Shown here: piece by piece, positions 57,711 to 64,000 of the stretch
How the letters are laid out: each line of letters opens with the position of its first letter
How positions within the stretch are numbered: the first letter of the stretch is position 1
Source of the DNA: Alnus glutinosa
Lineage: Eukaryota; Streptophyta; Magnoliopsida; Fagales; Betulaceae
DNA length: 64,000 nucleotides
Assembly (NCBI RefSeq): GCF_958979055.1
Contig: NC_084899.1
Location: 7,494,501-7,558,500 of the forward strand
Direction: 5' to 3'
Program-made: the position numbers and the translations under genes
Notes under the pieces: model-generated
Databases searched by the model: none
Told to the model about the DNA's origin: nothing
The model's input: only the letters and a program-made list of their open reading frames with translations

Positions 57711-59500
57711 TCAGTTGCCGACATCATATGTCCAACTTGAAAGGATGTTGTCCCATTTTCATATTACTGACTTTGATGTCCTAGAGTTGGGGACTATCCC
57801 ACTCAACCCAGAAATTAAAACCTTGTTGTGCTTGTAAACCTCCTGCTTGGGCTAGATGATGGTGATGGTGAGTTGATTTTGTTGATATTCATTGGTGTGT
57901 GATCTATCATTATATTTGTGTGGTATCATGAAACATATTCCTGCATAAGTTTAGGAAAAGGAATTGCAAGTAGATATAACTATTGACAATTTTTGCATTG
58001 CCTTTTATTTTTAATTTGTTAGTAAAATTTGTACTTTCTTTTAAATCTGTTAAATTTATTTGATGTATATGTTGTGTGCATGCCTCTTTGATCAATGATA
58101 TCTCAATGTGTTTGGTAAAGTTGAGAGACAATCAAGTTTATGATAGTTTTTAGTTCTTAACTAGTCTCAATGTTTTTCCTGCAGCTCTGGAGCCATTCTT
58201 CAATGCTTCTGCCTCTCAGTTTGTTTTAGGCCATCAAATTCCCTTGTGTTTTCTTTGTAACATATTTGACCAATCTGTCTGGTTGCTGCTTATCATGCTG
58301 TTACTTTTCTTCAATATGTTGGAATCTTTAGGTTGTTGGCTCTTGATGTTGGCCACTAATTTCAAGGTACTGGGCATTTGCAAGAACGCAATCACCTAAA
58401 GTGGATATGATTGATGCTTTATATAGTTTTGGATATGGTATTTCTTATTAATCATCTAAGCGAAAATTGGGTTCTAACAAATAAACTCACTTAATATTTT
58501 TGGAGTTCTTCCTCGACATCAAGTGTCCAACTATTTTGTTCAGTTTCGTAAGGTTCTGCATTTTACGATTTTGGAGTTCTATATATTCATTTATTTACTT
58601 TAGATCATTTAAATATTGTGTTTATCTCTAATCTAGCTTCTGATCTGGTATGTTTTATAGTGATGAGGACGTTGTTTGTTTTGATAAAAAGTTACACCCA
58701 ATGGGTGCGTTTGGCTTTGAATGTACCTTGGACAGAGTAATTGAAGAACTTAAGAGTGACAATGACATTTCCATTCACCGGGTAATTATTTTGGGTCCTG
58801 TCAATGTCTCTTTTTATTTTGTTATGTACTCAAAGATTTGATGGACTATCTTCTATATAATTGCACATTTTTTTCTTCTCAATGGTTGTAAGTGAAATTC
58901 TATTTTGCCTATCTATGTTGTAACTGCTGGTGCCTTTGATTTTATGATATATTTGTAAAATGGTTGGAGTCAAAGTTTGATGTAAATGACAGATTTCACA
59001 TTTAGGTAACTCTAAATCAATGCGTTAATTAGTTTCTATGAACTAGGGAAGCTTGTGTGTATATTTCTTTAGGTCCCACCAGCTCTTGAATTAGAATTAG
59101 TGTTTACAACCATATAGTGAAATGTAAGAGACATTAGTACTTGGGCAATTACTGTTCGTCAAGCCAAAATGGGTAAATGAAAGAAGATACTGAGTAGCGT
59201 AGTTACTTCAAGCTTTTAACTTGTAGTTAAAGCTATCAACATAATAGACGTTGCTCATTTGAGGAGAGTTAATTGAGAGTGGTTTTTATTTGTTAAAATT
59301 TTATGTTAACATATATAGTTTTGTTTAGTGCTTAGTACTTTCACTTATAACCTCGAAGATGTGGTTATCCATATAGTACGAAGTCAGGCTTCTTCCATGA
59401 GGACAATCGGGTAAATTTATTTCAAGTTGAACCTGAGTTTGGGATGCTACTTAATACTGATAATGGCTCTCCTATGCCTCAAGTCAATATAATAATGTTA
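57711..59500 (+). pseudogene. Possible decayed multi-exon gene of unknown family
   Basis: Three exon-like islands lie in intron-like T-rich DNA. One at about 57712-57835 is open and includes QLERMLSHFHITDFDVL. The best, 58661-58781, sits between a good acceptor (TTTTATAG) and a donor-like GGTAATT and encodes DEDVVCFDKKLHPMGAFGF then ECTLDRVIEELKSDNDIS. One near 59390-59470 includes NLFQVEPEFGMLL. I do not recognise the protein. No start codon, consistent phase chain or full frame was found, so it is likely a fragment or relic. Confidence 0.3.
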
Positions 59501-59989
59501 TCATTTCTTGTGTAACATATCTACCACTATATGGTGTTGTGTTTTTTTGTCCTTGTATTAATTCAATTTATGTTTATTAACAAGGTGGGAAGTACTTCAC
59601 CAATACCTGCTTCATAATTGAACCATCACAATTGGAAGCCTCGATATGCAATGCTTAATCATTATTTTCTCCACTCCATTCTCACTTAAAGTAACTGTGT
59701 GCTGGGAACCTAGAAGCCAAGAGTTTAGCATGCCAAGTTAGCAAGCATTTGTAAATCATGTGTATAAATTAAAAATTTAACCCCTGTTACCCGACAGATC
59801 GATGTAAGATATTGACTACATATGATGGTTGTACCACAGAATTTTCCATTAATTGATGTTTTTGATTACTGGGGCATTAAGGGGTCGATATCATGGCTAG
59901 CTGCTTAATTAGAAGTTGTCATTAGCCTTTGTTCCCTTTTCATAGAAGGATCAATTCCTGTGCTTGAGCATAGGAAGTATACTAATGGC
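59501..59989. other. Intergenic DNA, nothing supported
   Basis: No ORF or repeat structure of note. Confidence 0.5.
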
Positions 59990-60387
59990 GTATTAATTTA
60001 ATTTTTTTATTTTATTTTTATTTTTATTTTTATTTTTTTTAATTTTAAGGGTATTAGCGTCGACATTGTCGACGCTAATAAACTATTTTTTTTTTTAAAA
60101 GGCATTAGCATCGACTATGTCGACGCTAATGACCTATTAATAAATTTTTTTTATATTTTATTTTTTGTGTATCACCGGCGACTTATAGTGTATGTGGTAT
60201 AAGTTTTAGTGTTGACCGCATATAGCATTAGCGTTGACCCTTGAGTCGATGCTGATGAGCATTAGCATCGGGCTTTTAGCGTCGACTTATTAGCGTCCAA
60301 AAGTTGATGCTAATACTCATTAACGTCAACTTTTGGACTTTTAGCGTCCACTAAGAGTCGACGCTAATGGGTAAATTTTTTTTAGTG
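59990..60387. mobile_element. CACTA-type end fragment A (GTCGAC motif family)
   Basis: The right terminus reads AAATTTTTTTTAGTG at 60373-60387, the inverse of a CACTAAAAAAAATTT end. Inward lie several inverted copies of TTAGCGTCGAC/GTCGACGCTAAT (for example 60054-60082 and 60102-60130), as expected of CACTA subterminal repeats. The left end was not found. Confidence 0.55.
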
Positions 60388-60929
60388 ACTTTTGAAAGTT
60401 GTTCCTGATAAGCGATCTGCAACGACTTTTATGTCGTTGCTGATAAATAGTGCTGATAACCCACTATTTATCAGCAACAACATAAATTTCGTGGCTAATA
60501 ATCCCCACTAACAGCAACCACATAAGTGTCGTTGTTGATAACCCACTATCAGCAACGACATAAATGTCGTGGCTGATAATCTACTATCAGCAATGACTAA
60601 AGGTTGTTGCTATTAAGCCACTATTCGCAACGACATTCAAGTCGTTGCTGATAAGAGCACACTATCAGCAATGACACCCATTTTGTGTTCCATTTTCGTT
60701 TTGAAGGGAGGAGCGACGGCACCAAGCTTATTAGCGATGACTTTTGTCAATGCTGATAAGGCGTTATCAGCGACAACGCAAAGTCGTCGCGGATGAGCAA
60801 CAAGGTCCATCTTTTTGTAAGGACTTATTGGCAACGATGTGTCGTCGCTAAAAGTGATTAGCGACAACATGTACACTATTAATTAGCAACGACAAATTGT
60901 CGTTGCTAAAGACCAAGTTTCTTGTAGTG
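60388..60929. mobile_element. CACTA-type end fragment B (CAACGAC motif family)
   Basis: The right terminus is TTTCTTGTAGTG at 60918-60929, the inverse of CACTACAAGAAA. About ten inverted copies of ATCAGCAACGAC/GTCGTTGCTGAT fill the rest. The left end was not found, and the motif family differs from fragment A, so two different elements are abutted or nested. Confidence 0.6.
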
Positions 60930-62925
60930 GTGATCTGATATTGCTTTCAATACTCACATAATAATTGTTGTCACAAAAAATAAAAAAAATAAAAAAATAA
61001 AAAAATGACAGTATCGATCCCGAAGAGACCAGCCAAATTAAATCATGTCCAAAGCCATGGGCGTGAGTGTTTTAAGAAATTTAGGGTTAAGTATCTTTTT
61101 TGTCTCTTGTGATTTAATAATTTTTTTATTTATTTTTTATTTTTTTTAGGCCTTGTGGGGATGGCCGAACCACCTCTATTTTGCCTAAAGGAGTGACTCG
61201 ATCCACCCATTTTATTTCTTTCAATTTTCTTTTAATGCTTTTAACAGTTTTAGTATTTTTAGTTTTATAGATTTTTTATTTTTTTTACTGAGACATAGGG
61301 ATACGTGTTTGTTTTTTAAAGACATTCAAGTAGACTTTCGTCGATTTATAAATGAAAGTTAGACAAAAATACCAATAAATTACTATCTACCATACAAATA
61401 GAAACCTAAACAAGTAAAAACAAAATTATTAAACCACCAGATCCAGTTTTCAAATTTAACCAAAAAATTTAAGCCAACTGGGTCTTTAGAAACGTTAAAA
61501 CATGGATGCATAGTGTTCCCAAAAAACAAAAAAACAAAATAAAATAAAAAACCTGCCCGTCACATGTAGCAATCAGACAAAAACTGTAAATCATGGGGTG
61601 AAAAACATCAACTTTCCAACATGGCAACATATAAAGAAAGAAAGAAAAAAAGGTTGGGAACCTACACGTGTTATTCAAAGGAAGTATCGCTAAAAGAGAA
61701 AAAAATAAATAAAAAAATAAAAAAATAAAAAGACCATGGTACCGATTCCCTTCTTGCCAGTTGCCACCTTGGTACTCTTGAGGAGGCTGACACATCACAC
61801 AAGTCACTAATGCATATTTAATGGACTTTTAAAATTTTTACTAAATTTTAATGAAATAATTCACTTTTTTTTTTGTATTTAACTATCATTTTTAAAAGCT
61901 TCCTAGTCAAACTTTTTAAACATTTCTTTATTTTAATTAAATATCATTTTTTATGAGTGTTGGAGTAGCTATTTTAACTATTTAAATATAAAATATTGAA
62001 AGGAATCGATTCTTCTTGTAAGGATTTTGTGAGTAACTGAAAGAAAATAATTAAAAAAATAAATAGAAAAAGGATTTGAGAGGTTAAATAAAAAGAAAAT
62101 TTTCGTCATTTACCACTTTAGAAAAACTTTAAAGAATTTGTTGCATGAAATGTTCTGATAATTTTCACCAAAATTTAGTAAAATTTTTAAAGTTGAAAGT
62201 CCGTTGAAGATGCTATTAGGTTTTTATCTTTTTCTTTTATATTATGATTTATGAAGAGAAAAAAAACAAGGGAGAGAAGGGTAGGATAGGAAAAGAGAGA
62301 TAGTGAGGAGCATTTTCCACGCGTGAGACTAGCCGACTAGGGACTTTTTTTTTTTTTTTTTTTTTTTTTAAATAAATAAATAAAACCAACCATGGTGGTT
62401 AGAACTCGTGGTCAATATAACGTATAATTAATAGACCATTGACTCATGTGACATGTATGTCGTTTTCTGAAAGTCTTTTGAAATACATTTTTTTTTTTTT
62501 CAAATCATTCAATGATCTATTCTCATTATTAAATTGAGGGATTATATGTTTATAACTTTTATATAACTCTAATAATTTTTTTTTCTTCAAACTAACTATT
62601 AAATTTCTTTTTCTTAAACGTTCTGATAATTGGTTTTAAAAAAATTGTTAAAATTGTATAAAAGTTGTAAATGTATCATATCTCATTAATATAAGATATT
62701 AATTTTACCCAAACTCATAAAATTAAGTTTTTAGGTTGAGTAGTGTTTCAACCTTCTATATTATGAACTTAGAGCATTCATTGCAGTCTCCATATAGGTG
62801 TTATGTTCCCTAAATTTTAAAAGAAATTTCAAGAAAGTTACTCACCGCACCTTTTTTATATTTTTCTATTATTTAGAAATGCTACGGTGCTTACCAATGC
62901 ACTCACATAACTTATTATAATCATA
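60930..62925. other. AT-rich intergenic DNA
   Basis: Simple A/T runs (60976-61006, 61700-61730, 62346-62369) and no supported gene. Phrases near 61150-61210 (GATGGCCGAACCACC) resemble a dispersed plant repeat. Confidence 0.5.
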
Positions 62926-62965
62926 AAAAAAAAAAAAAAAAAAAAAAAACTAGATCTCTCTACTT

Positions 62966-63290
62966 TCATGCATTTCCGCACAGCGTCATCCCAATGTTGG
63001 CCCTTTCTGTACTGCTCGACTCGGTGGATATGGTGGATCCGACGTTGAATCGAGCAGTGCATCGCCTGCTGTCACTCGAGAAGTGGTGCAAGAAAGGGTC
63101 GTAGGATTGGCAAATGATCGACGAACGTTCGAAATGGACGGAAAATGAAGAAGCATCCGGCCCAGGGGCCTTTGTAGCCCCAAAATTGTCCAATGCCTCA
63201 AAAATTTCCCCTTTAAACGGCATAGAAAAGGTCATGGACTCGTACAGGCGGTGGATTCTGGGAGGCTCTTTTGGTGGCTGTGGCTCTTCT
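62966..63290 (-). pseudogene. LINE reverse-transcriptase fragment
   Basis: On the minus strand the frame at 63235-62966 includes PFKGEIFEALDNFGATKAP followed by GPDASSF, matching the KAPGPDGF block at the start of plant non-LTR reverse transcriptases. HFERSSIICQSYDPFLHHF-like wording then follows. The Gly after PD is Ala, and the frame does not go on into RT blocks. A poly(A/T) run lies at 62926-62950. It is a short relic. Confidence 0.55.
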
Positions 63291-63914
63291 TAGGTTTCCA
63301 TCGCAAGTGGCTTAGCGTCGCAATTACAACAGTGGGTTTCCATGTTTCAGACTTGAGACACACAAAGAGTGGGCCATGAGTGGGCCAGGAGTGGGAGAGT
63401 GAGACTTGAAAGGTATTGATAAAATATTAAAGAAATAAAAATTATAAATAAAAAGTAAAATAATAATATTTAATTGATATAGAAAAAGATAAATTGTAGT
63501 TATTGTGTGGTTTTTTTTTTTTTTTTTTTTTTATTTTTTTATAAGAAACTAAAAAGTAGTTTTATTTTTTTATATTTAAGAAAAATAGTTAAAAAAGATG
63601 CTGTGAATATAAATTTTCGTGACAGAAAAGTCGCGTTAGAAAATGGACAAACGAAGAAGGGGCCAAGAGAAACAAAGGGACAAGGAGAAGAATGGGATAC
63701 TAGCTAGGGTGGAGAGACCACACAGGGTAAGTGATGGCGGAGAGGCTCATGAGTCATGGAAGTCGCTATTGAGAAAGAGAGAGTTTTCTTCTTTTTCTTT
63801 AATGTTTCCTATTTTTCGTACTTTCTAGTCCCTTTTCTCCACCGACTTCTTTTGACCCGTTCAAGCAGTGACTTTACTACTTGATCAACTTCTTGAACCA
63901 TATGTTAGGACTCC
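63291..63914. other. Upstream region of a second phytocyanin copy
   Basis: A T-run lies at 63510-63540. The segment 63827-63890 (TTTTCTCCACCGACTTCTTTTGA, GTTCAAGCAGTGACTTT) is similar to 45498-45615 upstream of the phytocyanin gene. No coding sequence is visible. Confidence 0.55.
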
Positions 63915-64000
63915 CTTTATATATATATCCCCAAGATTAGCAGAAGGCCTTCCAAGCCTCACCATCTCTCAGACCCAGAAAGCCAAGACACAAAAGAGAG
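63915..64000 (+). promoter_or_regulatory. TATA box and leader of a second phytocyanin gene running off the window
   Basis: TATATATAT at 63919-63927 and the leader CAGAAGGCCTTCCAAGCCTC followed by ACCATCTCTCAGACCC match 45619-45692 almost base for base. By comparison with the first gene, the ATG would lie about 42 bp beyond the right edge. This indicates a tandem paralogue about 18 kb downstream; its coding state cannot be seen. Confidence 0.75.

Noticed and set aside
1..64000. tRNA genes, rRNA or CRISPR arrays
   Set aside because: None seen; the only tRNA-related sequence is the retroelement primer site at 32857.

Overview
The window is nuclear DNA of a flowering plant, most likely a eudicot. 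The evidence is spliceosomal introns with AT-rich bodies, a plant GH17 beta-1,3-glucanase, a plant phytocyanin, and plant-type transposons throughout (Athila, Tat and Tekay/Del-like Ty3/gypsy elements, copia, MULE, CACTA, LINE). The species cannot be named from this sequence. No rRNA, tRNA or CRISPR was seen. Two host genes look functional; most of the rest is nested or decayed mobile DNA.

Layout. 1-6335: 3' part of an Athila-type element with an open pol frame, a non-coding 3' region and its 3' LTR. 8112-8872: a minus-strand Athila-like solo LTR next to a truncated 5' LTR (8873-9201) of a decayed Tat-type element. That element has gag, protease, RT, two RNase H regions and integrase with many stops, then an array of about 79-bp hairpin units, an antisense ORF and a 3' LTR ending at 16650. 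18478-22279: a three-exon GH17 gene with signal peptide and GPI-anchor signal. 23333-29787: MULE 1, with roughly 0.7-kb terminal inverted repeats and a perfect 9-bp target duplication. It holds a broken transposase (minus) facing an intact GRF-zinc-finger/coiled-coil/transmembrane gene (plus). 30658-39548: a young LTR element (near-identical 2.1-2.2 kb LTRs, 5-bp target duplication) that lacks pol but carries an intact antisense ORF. It sits inside an old copia gag remnant. 40715-42078: a CACTA element carrying a fragment of a fasciclin-domain gene. 45619-47551: a phytocyanin gene; the promoter and leader of a second copy run off the right edge. 50058 to about 56230: MULE 2, again a broken transposase (plus) facing an intact GRF gene (minus). 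56300-64000: low-complexity DNA, a possible decayed gene, two CACTA ends and a LINE fragment.

Most interesting points. (1) Two divergent MULEs share the same convergent two-gene plan: a MuDR-type transposase and a small protein with an N-terminal GRF zinc finger, a coiled coil and a C-terminal membrane segment. In both, the small gene is open while the transposase is broken. This looks like an accessory component of the MULE lineage, comparable in position only to mudrB of maize MuDR. (2) The young pol-less LTR element encodes, antisense to its own transcription, an uninterrupted 176-residue coiled-coil protein whose N-terminus has a perfect DLNxxP (EAR-type) motif. A transposon-encoded corepressor recruiter is a testable idea.
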